A model generated the notes under the pieces. It saw only the letters and a list, made by a program, of their open reading frames with translations. It had not been told where the DNA came from and did not search any database. From Athripsodes cinereus (lineage: Eukaryota > Arthropoda > Insecta > Trichoptera > Leptoceridae), in assembly GCA_947579605.1 (NCBI GenBank), contig OX388317.1:13721384-13785383 (forward strand): 64,000 nucleotides of DNA, given 5' to 3'. Positions 1 to 12,206 of this stretch are shown one piece after another. A program made the translations under genes and the position numbers. The stretch's first letter is position 1; each line of letters begins with the position of its first letter.

Positions 1-15
1 GCAGATGTCTTATAT

Positions 16-125
16 ACGAATAGCTGCCTTACAGGACATTATGTTAAATGTCTACAGGATGTTTTACGAATAGCTGCCTTACAGGACATTATGTTAAATG
101 TCTACAGGATGTTTTACGAATACCG
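16..125. repeat. 50-bp tandem repeat, about 2.2 copies
   Basis: A 50-bp unit beginning ACGAATAGCTGCC starts at 16 and again at 66, and a third partial copy begins at 116. The two complete units look identical by eye, so the duplication is recent. It sits at the window edge next to a decayed LINE tail and has no recognisable function. Confidence 0.85.
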
Positions 126-299
126 ACCTTTTACAGGACACTAGAAAACTTACGGAAAAGAGTGGGAGATATCGCATCGCCTGACCCACGCAGGTCCCAT
201 GTCACATTTAGAGAAATAAATAAAATCAGGGAAAAAATCAACTACCAGTCTACGAAGATAACTATATTTCACCAACCTCATAAAAGCTAGGCTCAAATC

Positions 300-722
300 C
301 CGAAAACCTATATGGACGGCCAACTTCCGGGAAACTTGGCATGAAAATACAATGGAAGGAAAGATGGATCATAGTGGACACAACAAACAAACACCTGGAA
401 GTGGACTTCACACTCCAAGCACCTTTTGATCTGCCGAGAAAGATTTGGGGTACCTACAGCAAAATAGGGTGAGGACAGAACATGAATGCTTTTACTACTT
501 GTTCTGGAGATGGAGAAAAAGAGGTAGCCCTGATTGTGAATGTAGAGATGTGCAGACGGTGAGACGTGAGACACATAGTGCAGAACTGCCGTCTCAAAAA
601 ATAAATCAGCGGGGACCTGCAGGACATCCACGAGGCAGCACAGAGGTCGGTGAACTGTCAACTGGTTGTCAGTGCTGGTGCCAAGACTATGAGGACACGA
701 CGCACCCCACACGGGTGAAGAT
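300..722 (+). mobile_element. Decayed LINE C-terminal tail
   Basis: The conceptual translation resembles the extreme C-terminus of non-LTR retrotransposon polyproteins. There is a basic stretch with an RTEHECF-like block around 475, then a cysteine-rich block (SPDCECRDVQTVR) near 530, then RHIVQNC in another frame near 560, and DIHEAAQ near 630. Frameshifts and stops break the frame between blocks, so this is a relic and not a gene. A 22-24 bp stretch ending AAAAGAGTGGGAGA near 145-168 recurs near 58757-58774 next to another dispersed repeat. The LINE clade cannot be named. Confidence 0.5.
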
Positions 723-763
723 TTATCTACACACCAAACTACGCGAAAAGTAAAGTAAGTAAA

Positions 764-1240
764 GTAGCATTCACATTGCTTCACTTTGGATGATCATCCA
801 GAGTGTCAGGGTCAAACCTGTTCATCGAAAGTGAACACGTCTGTTCACATTGGTTCATCCTATGCTTTCACTGCCATGTCAACACTCTCAGTCATGTCGT
901 ATGTAGTTTGACGTATTTTCGTACAAAAATAATTAAACAAATTCAAACATGGAAAATAACACTTAAAATAAATAAATATAGCTCTCGACTACATAATAAT
1001 TTTGTACATGATTCTGACATTCAATACAAATTCATAGAGAATTAAACAAATAATAAGATAAAACTTGTTTATGGTCGTTTCAGTGAAAGGACCTTTCATC
1101 AAAATTATGACGAGTGGTAATCTCTTTCCTCCGTCATCGCTAGTGATCACTAGCGATGAAACGCCCGTTCACACCTGTTCATCTTGGAGGATCATCCGGA
1201 GTGATCACTGAAAGTGAACGTATGTGAACGACCCTTTAGT
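764..1240. repeat. Possible small foldback element with perfect central palindrome
   Basis: Short motifs related to GTTCACATNNGTTCACTTT and GGATGATCATCC occur near 770-800 and, inverted, near 1185-1232. The right half also has a perfect 26-bp palindrome at 1134-1159, centred on GTGATCAC. This is what a decayed MITE would look like. I could not find a convincing target-site duplication, and the arms match only in patches. Confidence 0.4.
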
Positions 1241-1249
1241 AAAAAAACT

Positions 1250-2815
1250 GATTGGCATGTGAGCAATATAAAAACATAATAACAAACCCCGAGGGGTCGT
1301 GGTTGCGTATACTTAGATACAGGCACCGTGCATTTTAAGTTTTTGATCACACCTATTGTGAGATGAATATTTAATTATCTGTAAACCAAACCCAATAAGG
1401 TGCATACTTGAGTGTTAATGTTCTCTTTTTTTTAATACGCAGCGTTACGAGATGATGAGAAATGGAAGTACATTAAATTTATTATATTGTTTTATTTGAC
1501 AAGTCATTTAGTGAAATTGTGAAATGCTCGAATAATTAATTTTTGACATAATAAACATAGATTATTATAACGTCCGCCGTCCGGACAGAATCTTCAAAAT
1601 GACGACAGATGACGTATCACGATATTATTGTTAAATAATAATACTCACAATCAAAAAAGTACCTACCTATGTACTTTCAAAAGGGTTTATAACTGAAATT
1701 GGAAATAAACCGGGCCCATTTACGCGGACCGTGTATATGTTGTGAAAACATCTATCAATTTTTTAGAAAAGTTTTCAAATTATTTGTAATAGGTAGGTAT
1801 ATTTGCTTATATTTAAATCCATGAACACGCTCAACGGATTCATATTTGTCCACAGACTACTAAAAATAATAAAATTAAACAATTTGCAAGTTAGATAATA
1901 CATACTAAGAACATAATTATGTTCTTAGTTAGATATATTTTGTTTTCAATTGATGGACAATCGATTAAAACGTCCGTAACAGGTTGTATAGAATACCTAT
2001 ATTCTATAACATACTTTTAGATGTAGGTGAATATATTTTATTGTTGCTAATACAATATATACCAAATATATATCAAATATAATATGTACATAAATGATAA
2101 AGGTATGTAACCCATGTTCCTCAGTCTCGCGAATCTGTCAGACTTACCTATATCAAAGTGATTTGGTATGGTGAAGTAGTATACATTTATTGCATTACGT
2201 ACATAGTTCCTATAGATTATAATATTATTGTTGTAGGCTGTTATATCGACATTATGTAGGTGCGTACTATACATCTACTACCTACTGTGATAGGCAGGTA
2301 GGTATATAATTTAAGGATGCTGCGAGTCTCACTGATCCGATTATGAGAGGTCAATGTATGCGAGTTCCAGTCTAGACGCGGGAACCGAGTAACACCAAGT
2401 GTAGTTGATAGTGTTTGACCGAAAGTGAACTTTGCAACTAATCCGAATTTCGGGCGAAACCGGAATAATTAAAATAAATACCTACGTTATTATTCATTAG
2501 CTAGATACGAGCTAAAACAGGGAAATTAATTATGTGTTTATACTTATAAATGATTAAACTTAGAAATAAAATGTGATTTTTGGACCTAAGATAAAACTTG
2601 TTTATTTTCACTTTTTTATAAAATACCAACACTCGAAATAAACAATTTATACGGAACCGCCAATGGCACTATAATATTGGCTACTTCGGAACCGTAATAT
2701 GCGCGCGCATTATGTTTCTGACAAATTTAATGTCAAAAAAAAAATCGTTTATTTGTCATATATAATACATGCGCCTAAGGTCGACTAAGATAAATCGAAT
2801 TTCGAAAAAAAAAAC
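1250..2815. other. AT-rich intergenic, no feature recognised
   Basis: This stretch holds only short spurious ORFs and scattered TAGGTAGGTA-like runs. I see no coding or RNA-gene signal in it. Confidence 0.5.
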
Positions 2816-2825
2816 ATTGTTTTTT

Positions 2826-2965
2826 TTTTGGGTTAGTTGGAAGATATCGCTTGCACGCGATAAACTCGCCCATTGTGCATGATAATTATTTGTATTTATA
2901 ATCTGTTTATATGTATGTTTTTTAAGGCACAATAAAGTTTATTATTATTATTATTATTATTATTG
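2826..2965 (+). mobile_element. LINE 3' tail copy with stem-loop and (ATT)n end
   Basis: The block GGTTAGTTGGAAGA followed by TATCGC-TTGCAC-GCGATA and AAACTCGCC matches the 3' end of the LINE at 9.3-12.0 kb (its copy at 11855-11895). The copy ends in an ATT run at about 2938-2964, which is the tandem-triplet tail expected for target-primed reverse transcription. No coding part is attached, so this is an extreme 5' truncation. Confidence 0.7.
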
Positions 2966-3747
2966 TTTCACTTGAATCCGAAATTGGCACAATTTTTTAG
3001 TGGAAACCGCATCAGTACCTAGCCAATGTTTTATTTTGGCCGAAACTCGTCGGAATCGAATTTCGGTCGGGCGATGATATGCGTTGCTGATCTTACGTAG
3101 GTACCACACCATACTTAGACTCAATAATTTATATACATAGGAGGTATATTATAGTACCTCCGCAAAGTCTGGCTGTTGGCTGGTCTTGTACCTTATACTT
3201 ATACCGGTATACCCAATAACAATAAGTATGTAGGTAGGTACTATAGCCATACCAAATCTACATACTATACTAACTCACTCACTCACTTCCCAATACATTG
3301 GTACTGATTGTTATTGTATGTATTTTTATTGCGATTGTATTGTTGGTTTCGCCGATCCTATATTATGCATGTACCTACAGCTACACATGCTACTAAACTA
3401 AACTAATGTTATGGGCAAGAGGTGGTTTCAGTTGAAGTGATATTCTAATCAAGTCTTCAGACGCAAAATTAAATACATATCAAACTGTCGATGTCGTCTA
3501 TAAGACATAATAATCTCAAAATATTAAATAATATGAGGTAGGTATTCTTCTTTAGTTTTGATTTAAATCAATTTCGTGTATACCTACTACATATTTACGC
3601 ATAATTGTTATGTTGTGTTTGACTATCAGATTATGATTTTATTAATTTATTTATTTTATTTCATCATACCTAATACAAAAACAAATATTTTCACACAATA
3701 TAGTGGATTACCCAACTAGGTGAGACCTGTTCTAGGCAATTAGGTAG

Positions 3748-3749
<2 letters not shown>

Positions 3750-3808
<59 letters not shown>
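3750..3808. repeat. (AT)n microsatellite
   Basis: An uninterrupted AT dinucleotide run of about 58 bp. Confidence 0.95.
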
Positions 3809-3810
<2 letters not shown>

Positions 3811-3923
3811 ATTTTGAGAATGTCATAAAGTTGAACCTCACTGGTTACCAAGAGTTTCAAGGGAGTGTCGATACACTGCATTAGCGGGATTTTGACAAAT
3901 AGTGGAGATCAAGATGCAAGGAT

Positions 3924-4388
3924 TAGTGATGTGAGAAGAGAAATTTCTCTCCATAATTTTTCTTAGTGGTATTATGATTATGACCTTTCGCCCAGTACAC
4001 TTCGCAGCCAACCTAATTGATACAAAAATTTGTGGGTCTGATTAAGGCCCAAATCAGAGGTTATTAACACTTTTTTCAATGTACGTACCTGCAATTTTTT
4101 TTTATCTTAAATATGGGCATGTGGGGTGTCAAACATCAAGATTTGTCATCAGTTATTAGCACTTTTTTCTATGTAGGTACCTAACATTTTTTGTCTCCAT
4201 AATTAATTGTAGCCATATTGGTGATAAATTGTCTCAACATTTGTACATTGTTATTGATTGATTGAATAAAGTATTTATTATTATTATACTGTTATAATTC
4301 TCCGAAAATTCTCTACTTCGAGAAATTTACCGAGAAATGTCTCGGTAAATTTCTCGAAAAATTATTTCTTGAGAATTCCATAACACTA
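3924..4388. mobile_element. hAT-type MITE, GAGAAATTTCTC family, copy 1
   Basis: A 465-bp non-autonomous element bounded by TAGTGATGTGAGAAGAGAAA on the left and ...GAATTCCATAACACTA on the right. It is flanked by a perfect 8-bp duplication, GCAAGGAT, at 3916-3923 and 4389-4396. Its subterminal regions are rich in GAGAAATTTCTC-type palindromes. The interior (CTTTCGCCCAGTACAC, GCCCAAATCAGAGGTTATTA) matches the copy at 16852-17392 in the opposite orientation and the truncated copy at 48203. No ORF is present, so a transposase from elsewhere must have moved it. Confidence 0.92.
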
Positions 4389-4396
4389 GCAAGGAT

Positions 4397-6040
4397 TCGA
4401 GTCAGGCATAAAGATTTTGTGATTCTGAAGGTCTTCTAAATTAACATTAATTTATTTATGGTATTTCTGTATAGATTTTTTGAATCATCAAGATTTTTTC
4501 GACTTATCAGGATTTCAGAGTTACAGAAAAAGTTGCGTGAGAAATTATGGAAAAAAATTAAAAAATGTTATTTCTTTTATTTAATTAAAAAAAATAATAA
4601 AGATATTTAGTAAGTATTCGGTTGAATGTCAAAAAGGTTTATGTTTAAGTTTACCACGAGGCAAATATTATCACAGGCCAAGCCCTGTGTTATACAATAT
4701 ATTATCATTATTCCGAATTCGGATCCGCATTAACAGCTGTTTGAGAGGCTGCGGTACAATAACACTGAGTGTGATTATAGGCACATGCAATATTCCTAAA
4801 TATTTGTGATGTACCTAGTAGTAGTACCCAGTAGTGTCGGCATACTAAAAGTGTTTGTATCCTCAACATCGTTAGTTGAGGCCTTGGTACTTTCGTTAAC
4901 TTGACCACCTATTAGTGACTTTTCATACTTGTAATATTTTACATCTAATGCTACTAACTTGGTACACAAATAATATCTTAATGTAACCGTGAAATGTGAG
5001 CAAAGTATGACTCTTAACGTTTTGGATACTCAAATGTACATATTGAACCAATATGAACTGAAATATTTTACCTTTAAGTAGAAGTAGACCTTAAGATGGA
5101 TGCTCCATTAAACGGCGCCGAATAAGTCATCCAACATACATACAATACCTACATACATACCAGGTCAATTGGTACAAATGTCCCCTATCTATGATCAGTT
5201 CTACAAGAGATACAGAGTTTTAGTTAGAAAGATTGTGTTTTTCTTGCCAATGTAATAACAACACAAAATTTAATCAACTAAAATCAAGACATAAAGAACT
5301 ACATAAAATTTTAAAAAATGTTCATGATTTACCTCTTCTTTTATATATAATAAAATACGAGCTAAGGACTACAGAACATGATTTTCATTTTCATTACTAC
5401 ACGTTTACAATTTTAATGCTTAAAATTAGTCAAAAACTAAGTCGAAGCATTTGGACCATTTGTCACCGTGGTATAATTATTCCCTATAAGGATCTATATA
5501 ATCATGGTGACAATTTATTTTTTATTTATTTATCAGAAATAATTATTTTGTAATTTATCTTTCACTTATTGTAATGCCCGCTGATGCGGAATGCATATAT
5601 TATGAGAATGACCTAAAGATGGCCAGAGACAAAGCGATATAATTATGTCACTGCATACTGGAGTGGCAAGGTCTGAATACCGGACCCGAAACGTAGTAAT
5701 AAAGTAAGTAAGTGCATTTAGATTGTTTTATGCCGAAAACCAGTCTAGTAAAACTATTCCGTTCTCGTCCCAGGACTTTGGTCTTTACAGATAAAATGAG
5801 ACTACTAGCTCATATCTCATATTATGCCAATTTTCATATTTCTTTGTGCGACAGACCAAAGTATACATTCAGGGTCAGTTGTACTACGAGAAAATCCTAC
5901 AACTGCATGCTTAAGGTAATTTTTCGAAATAAAATCATGAATTCCAGCTCGATACAACATATATAATTATTATTAGAATATAGTGCCAACAACAAGAAGA
6001 AACATTTGATCTGATAACATTTTCTATGTCTTGATTTTCT
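4397..6040. other. Intergenic, no supported gene
   Basis: The ORFs here (for example 106 aa at 5233-5553) have no recognisable domain, are very AT-rich and look like chance frames. I see nothing further. Confidence 0.45.
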
Positions 6041-6045
6041 TTTGG

Positions 6046-6238
6046 ATTTTTTTTTTAAAAGATGTATCCGGGTTTTTGTTATAAACCCAAATACAACTTT
6101 ATACACCTTTCACAGTAAACTACTAAAAGCTTGTGTCGTGAAAGGGGAGTTTGCTGGCACCTGGTATCGAATCACGGACCCCTTGTTCACGAGGCCGAGA
6201 CTCTACCTTCAGCTAACCGACGAACTCAAATATTAAAT
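6046..6238 (-). mobile_element. tRNA-derived SINE candidate (head plus body)
   Basis: Read on the minus strand, the block from 6238 down to about 6165 looks like a tRNA. It has an A-box-like GGTTAGCTGAAGG and, about 40 nt later, a B-box-like GTGATTCGATACC. A body follows with TTTCACGACACAAGCTTTTAG and a TATAAACCC-type terminal palindrome. The body recurs without the full tRNA-like head at 8157-8278 (+), 56963-57016 (-) and 59676-59785 (+). The spacing fits an internal RNA polymerase III promoter. The assignment is an inference. Confidence 0.55.
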
Positions 6239-6239
6239 A

Positions 6240-7225
6240 GAACAAAACTAAATTTGAGTTTGTCACAAAATCTTCTCGCTTTTGCAGACCTCCGCACTGC
6301 GGTGCATTCTCCCGTGACAGGCAGTTTCTCGAGACGAGCAGTATTCTGGTAGGTATATTCTTAACGCATGAAGACCGTGTATGCAGGCCAGGGTTACGAA
6401 GATATTCGTAATACGACTTCAGTATCAGTCTCTTATTATGAATTGTCCCCGGGCTACATTAAGCTTTATTTTTTTCATAGGAATATAAATCGTATCATTA
6501 CAGACAGCATATTTTTGTTTGTATTTTGGTCAAAAGTGCAGTCTAGGTCTTAAAAATGTTTGACATAGGTAAAAAATACCAAATTTCAAAAAACTAAAAT
6601 ATAAAAAAATCCTCTGTAGTTTTTATGTAGATACGTACATAATATAAATTCTGAATGCTAAGAAAATCTCATTTAATAAAAATAAAATCATATTATGTAT
6701 TTTGTACAGTTAATGCTTTAATCATTTTCGCTGTTTTTTTATCCTTATAATTAATTGTTAATTTATAATAGGTATATTTTGTCTAACCATGTCTTTGTAA
6801 TGTTGATTGAGTGCAGTTTGTCTACTGGCTAATCCACTAGATACCGTGACGGTAAAATGAAATAATGTACCTATTTAAAAAATCTGCATCGAATTATTTA
6901 TTCACGTGTGAAAAGGACTTTAAGACAAGTAGGTAGGTACGTACTACAAAATACCAGACAAGAGAGGTGTTTACTGTTTTCTTAATGAGTATAGTTAGGT
7001 ACCTACTTGTATGCCTACCCCAACCTATACAACTTATTGAGATAGTTGTATGTAAACTTGTTTTGCACCCAATCTCAACTTTCATCCCTCTGTTTGACCA
7101 ATAGATCCAACATTTCTGAGAAATAAAATAATTTATTCAAGGGGCGAGCGTCCTTCTCGCTATACTCTCATCGCATATTATCTTGTACAGTGCAAACTCT
7201 GATCAGTGACGGGATTACACTTTTT
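6240..7225. other. Intergenic, no supported gene
   Basis: Only short AT-rich frames are present. No domain, tRNA or element boundary was recognised. Confidence 0.45.
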
Positions 7226-7256
7226 ATAATATATATATATATATATATATTCTTAT

Positions 7257-7298
7257 AACCTTCACCTTCATATATATATATATATGAAGGTGAAGGTT
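7257..7298. repeat. Perfect 42-bp palindrome
   Basis: AACCTTCACCTTCA, an AT run and TGAAGGTGAAGGTT make a perfect inverted repeat next to an (AT)n tract at 7228-7250. A further direct copy of AACCTTCACCTTCAT follows at about 7322. It may be the core of a decayed foldback element or an AT-expansion hotspot. Confidence 0.85.
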
Positions 7299-8156
7299 TT
7301 ACTCCATTTCACTGCGTGTAAAACCTTCACCTTCATACTATCTCCTGCGTAAAATCAAATGATCTTTCATTCATGAGGTGCATGTTGTACATGCATTTCG
7401 GATGAAAATTAGATCATACAGTCTTCATAATGATAATGCTTTCGTAATAAAAACTTTCAGATATCACAGTTTGGTATAGGAATTTAAGAAAGTAATCGAC
7501 TTCTCAAATTTCTACCACCTCGTAAACAGATATAAGAATTTAAGTTTTTCACAATCGTGATTGTGTTACAAATTAAAATAAAAAGACCCAGTTTTTTAAA
7601 TTTCTTGCCCCTGTCATCAAATTTTCAGTTCCATAAAGGAATTTATGAAAAATAATTACCTATCTCATTTTTGTACAGAAAATTTAAACCCAGAATCCCA
7701 CGCACAATTGTTAAGACAATATGTCTTGGTATTTTGCATGTATAGAAAGCACGCCACTGCTCTCTATGGCTGTTTTATGTTTTATTCTTTGTTTTTATTA
7801 TTTTATTTTGTTGGTACTCTTTGGTTCAAAGGAAATGCATTAAACCCTAATGTTGATTTTAAATGATTACATGCATTATGCTATTAACCATTTCCTGTAG
7901 TTTTTAACGTATATTTCATAAATATGATGAGTACCTATCATTATATTATTTTCTGATACACACCTATGTAGGAACATCGCGACAGTAAAAACATTCGCAC
8001 GATAAAAAGCATGCAAAATAAAATTTATCGCTTTTTGCAGATATTTTTTCATATTGAGCCCAAATAATATTATCGAAGAGTTAGTAATTTCTCTCTACAC
8101 GCAAAATAAGCGTGTGTAGGTACGTACTAGCTAGATATTAAAACTATTAAATCAAT

Positions 8157-8278
8157 CCCAGGTGCCGGCAAACTCCCCTTTCACGACACAAGCTTTTAGC
8201 TTACTGTGAAAGAAGTATAATGTTGTATTTGGGATTATAACAAAAACCCAGATATATTTTTTTTTAAAAAGTGCAAAA
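8157..8278 (+). mobile_element. SINE/MITE body copy (CACGACACAAGC family)
   Basis: This copy matches the 6046-6160 body in the opposite orientation. It starts at AGGTGCCGGCAAACTCCCC, continues through TTTCACGACACAAGCTTTTAG and ends AAAACCCAGATATAT plus a T/A run. The tRNA-like head is missing or mutated. The core can pair with itself (TTTCAC with GTGAAA, AAGCT with AGCTT). Confidence 0.75.
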
Positions 8279-8562
8279 ATGCGCTAATTAATTAAGTATT
8301 TTTTATTCAGGTCGGTATACAATTATTGTTAATCAGCCAATGTTAAAAGTCCCAGAATTACATTGATTTCTTACTCCTGTGTACAAAATCAAGTGTCCTG
8401 CAGAAAGAGATATTCGTTAAACGTTCATTCTCTGAATATTTTACACAGAGGATTTCAAGTAAATACAGTAGGTACATGATATTGGTCAGGTGGTTACCCC
8501 ACTATTGAGAGATACAGTGATGGCATATATGTAGTTATGTTGATAAATTTGATAGTGCATTG

Positions 8563-8795
8563 TAACATAATTGCTTCAGACACATCGTGTGAAGAGAGCC
8601 AGATAACATGGGAAAACTCATAATTGTGGGAAGTGTCGAGAGCAGAAGATATCAGATCTTAGAAAATATGAGGTCGTGCGCCGACAAGGTGGAGCGACAT
8701 AATTCAGAAAACAACATTTTCGTTGCTGGATGCTCTACGCATACACGAATGGAGAGAGGTCGCTAAAAGGGTATATTGCTGCCATCATCCTTAGA
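8563..8795 (+). mobile_element. RTE-like LINE C-terminal fragment
   Basis: From 8563 one frame reads like GHIVRREPDNMGKLI of RTE-type endonuclease/reverse transcriptase tails, with one stop. From about 8673 a second frame reads RAPTRWSDIIQ...LRIHEWREVAKR, the usual end of these proteins (RGR.PTRW.D ... A.dR..WR). The frameshift and stop show it is dead. Upstream catalytic domains are absent. Confidence 0.75.
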
Positions 8796-9335
8796 CACGA
8801 GGAAAAGGACGCGAGGGAGAGGAGTAACAATAAAAATTGAAGATTATGTAGGTACTCGGTGTGTTGGCATCGCATAATGAGTATTGTTCAGTTGTATAGT
8901 ACAAACACTACTAATATATTTTATAGTTCTCAAACTATTCACCTGCATACAATTTTTAAAAATAAGCAATAAATTACAAAAAACATGGAACCCTCCATAT
9001 TTTTTGCTGCTTATTGTTAAATTGATCAGTGCTCGCACTTTGAGGAACAATTACATTTGTTTGTATATCAATTCATAAAACTAATTAATTGATATCTAAT
9101 AACTAGGTTATGTAAGTTTATAAGAAAAATGTATTTTTATAACTTGGTATACCTACTTGGGAATTCAGGAAACAAAAACAAGCTTTTATTCTTTGTTCCT
9201 ATAAAGTATCCAATCACAATAACTGTAGTTTTGACAATATCTATTAGGTACTTGTGCACACCACACCTAGATTGTCACAATTGTTATGGATGCACTCTTC
9301 CTACGCTTCATCTACATTATTGTGCAGATAATACC

Positions 9336-11985
9336 TGAATAGATACGTGGTTAAAACCTACTCTGCCTTCTTCGTTGTTTCAATTATCCGGATTTAAATT
9401 GATTCGGAATGACCGTCTGGAGCGACGCGGAAGTGGAGTGTGTATATATCTTCGTGACGATCTATCCTATGAGGTTATCGAACAATCTTCATCAAATCAT
9501 TCTATTGGTTATCCTGAGTACTTGTTTGTGAGGGTCAGTCTATCGCACTCTTCTGTTCTTCTTGGTGTTATTTATTGTCCTCCCTCATCGAACTGCTTCG
9601 ACCACTTAGAATCTTTATTGGAAAATTTGTCTTCTAATCATCACAACATAATTATTATGGGTGATTTCAATACTTGTCTTTTAAAACACGATATGCGATC
9701 AACGAGACTTTTACAAATGACTTCTTCTGCTTGTTTAAACATCCTTCCTCTGCAACCTACTCACGTTCTTCAAAACTCACAATCTCTCATTGACAATGTT
9801 ATAGTTTCTCAAACGAGCATGGTGAGGTCACATGGCCAATTGTCTGCTTCTGGTTTCTCGCATCATGACCTACTCTTCTTGGTTTATTCTCTCAGAGTAC
9901 CGAAGCCAAAACCTAAAATATCTATGGTTCGTAACCTTCGTCGAATTGATACTGCTGCTCTTGTCTCTGATGCTGAGTCTCTGGACTGGGATGGCATTAT
10001 GCTTGCTGAGTCCATTGATGAAAAGGTGGAGATTCTCAATGGTAATATATGTCATCTTCTTGAGAGACATGCTCCGCTGAGACAAGTTAAAATAAAGAAT
10101 CCAAACAACCAATGGATGACTGATGACATCCGTAAGTTGATGAGGCAAAGAGATAGGGCGCGTATCAAACACAAACAATGTCTAAATGCAGTAAATTGGG
10201 TAAACTTCATAAGTCTTCGTAATTTGTGTGCCAAGAAATGCCGAAATGCTAAAATATCCTATACTCAGGATTTATTCAAAAATTGTTCCCAAACACAGGC
10301 ATGGAAACGACTTGACTCGCTGGTGCTCCCCAAACATGGGATGACGTGTGGTGACCCTACTTTAGATCCGAACATACTCAATGCTCATTTTGCCTCACCT
10401 CCTACAATTTTAGATGATGCTACCAAGTTGACCACCTTACGAGAATTAAGCACTCACTCACGTATATCTGGACCTAGTTTTGATTTCCCTGACGTGTCAG
10501 AGTTAGAGGTTAAGCGCTGCATTACCTCTATCAAATCCAAAGCTTCGGGAAGTGATGATATAAGTATAACATTTGTGTCACAGTTTCTACATATCATTCT
10601 TCCTTATCTCACTCACATAATTAATTGCTCATTCGAAAGTGGCACATTTCCAGGAGAATGGAAGAGAGCTTTCATCATTCCACTCCCAAAAAAAGTAATA
10701 TCACGGGTCCCCAGGACTTTCGTCCTATTTCCATACTTCCAGTTTTTTCTAAGGTAATAGAAAGACTTGCTTATTCACACTTCAATCAGTATCTCACAGA
10801 AAACGGATATCATAATAATTTGCAATCAGGATTCCGCGAAGGGCACAGCACAGTGACTGCGCTGGTAAAGATCACAGATGACGTTAGAATTGCTATGGAC
10901 AGAGGGTTGCTGACACATTTGACGTTATTGGATTTTAGTAGTGCATTCAACTCTGTAGATTTTGATCTACTTCTGGCTACACTCAATCAACTCAATATAT
11001 CTCCCTCTTGTTCTGCATGGTTTGAGTCTTACCTCAGAGGTCGTGCACAATGCGTCCGACTGCAGAGTGGTGTTCGTTCTCGGTGCATAATCTCAAAAAA
11101 CTCCAAAGATTCTTGCCAATTAAGACCAAAATCCTACTCGTTCAATCCTTATTAATACCGATCCTTGACTATGCAGACATTGCTTTTATTGATCTAAATG
11201 AAAATCTTTTAACTAAAGTTGAGAGACTGCAGAATGCAGGCATCCGATATATTTTTAACCTCAAAAAAACTGATCACATAACCTCTTACAGAAATCAGCT
11301 GAAGTGGACCACCATACGTCAAAGACGTGATCTTCACATTTTGTGTCTAGTTTTTAAAACATTATTTTTAACGTCCTCCCCATACTATCTTAAAGAAAGA
11401 TTCGAATATCTGGCGAGTCATGGTTTACCTTTGCGATCCAACAGAGAGCGTCTTCTAGCAGTACCAGCACACAGTACGAACTTTCTGTCCAACTCATTTC
11501 TTGTTCATGGTGCTTGCTGTTGGAACAATCTTCCTTCAAAAATCAGAATGATAACAACTTTTCCTTCTTTCAGACAAGCTGTCAAAAATCACTTCCTTTC
11601 ACTGAATTTAGCATCTGACTCCTAAAACTCTTTCCCCTATGCATGTGCACGCGGCAGTGTGTGTATGTTCTACTTTTTTTTATTATTATGTGTCCATGAG
11701 TACATTGTTGCCTGCATGTGCCTTTTTCATTTGTTTGCTTTATATTGTATTTTTGTTTTTTTTTTTTATATACCTATATAATATTACTGTAGTTATGTAT
11801 ATTTATGTCTGTTTTTTTTTTTGTTTTGTTTTGTTTTTTGATTTTAATAACCGGGTTAGTTGGAAGACATCGCATTTTAGCGATAAACTCGCCCTCTGTG
11901 CATTGAATTGTATAAATGATATTTTCTATGTTAATATGTATTATTGTAAACAATGTACAGTGAAGAATAAAATAAATAAATAGGT
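9336..11985 (+). mobile_element. Non-LTR retrotransposon (Jockey/CR1-like), truncated and internally deleted
   Basis: The element starts 5'-truncated inside the endonuclease domain (IDTWLKPTLPSS near 9339). The AP endonuclease continues through the GDFN motif (about 9660) and the SHHDLLF block (about 9860), so the catalytic Asp and His are present. The reverse transcriptase follows from about 10400. A one-base slip at a seven-A run (10688-10694) shifts the frame into FRPISILPVFSK and LLDFSSAFNSVD. Near 11080-11100 the palm region with the FADD catalytic box is missing, and the reading resumes in the C-terminal region (LPIKTKILLVQSLL ... RQRRDLHILC ... CCWNNLP) up to 11625. The 3' UTR is T-rich, carries the ATCGC/GCGAT stem-loop at 11869-11884 and ends in AAATAAATAAATA. 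It cannot be autonomous. Confidence 0.88.
9375..10757 (+). pseudogene. LINE endonuclease plus N-terminal RT fragment ORF
   Basis: A 460-codon open frame, the longest in the window, but part of the defective LINE at 9336-11985. It carries the EN domain (GSGVCIYLRDD, LGVIYCPPSS, IIIMGDFNT, SLIDNVIVS, SGFSHHDLLF) and then the linker and start of the RT (SKASGSDDISITF, GTFPGEWKRAFIIPLPKK). The last ~20 codons after the A7 slip are out of frame. The start codon shown is not the native one: coding resemblance extends upstream to about 9339. Confidence 0.8.
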
Positions 11986-12190
11986 AAGCTACCTACTTAC
12001 ATACTTACTCATAGTGTTCCAATTGACAGACACTGTCAAGTTTTTGATGTAAGTGCATATTTATGTAGGTATAATAAAGATATACAAGTATGAAATTGAA
12101 AACTAGGGATGGAAGTATGAAGCGTAGTTATATTTAAGAGAAATTACACACATTAGGCAGGTACATATATTTTTACACACATAGATACAT
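11986..12190. other. Spacer between LINE and small ORF
   Basis: No feature recognised; TAGGTA-like repeats only. Confidence 0.4.
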
Positions 12191-12206
12191 TCAATTTATT
12201 AGGGGA

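Noticed and set aside
3750..3808. Possible replication or matrix-attachment site at the AT run
   Set aside because: A plain dinucleotide microsatellite; nothing in the sequence supports a specific function.
5233..5553. 106-codon plus-strand frame
   Set aside because: AT-rich composition typical of chance ORFs, no recognisable family, no splice signals or neighbouring exons.
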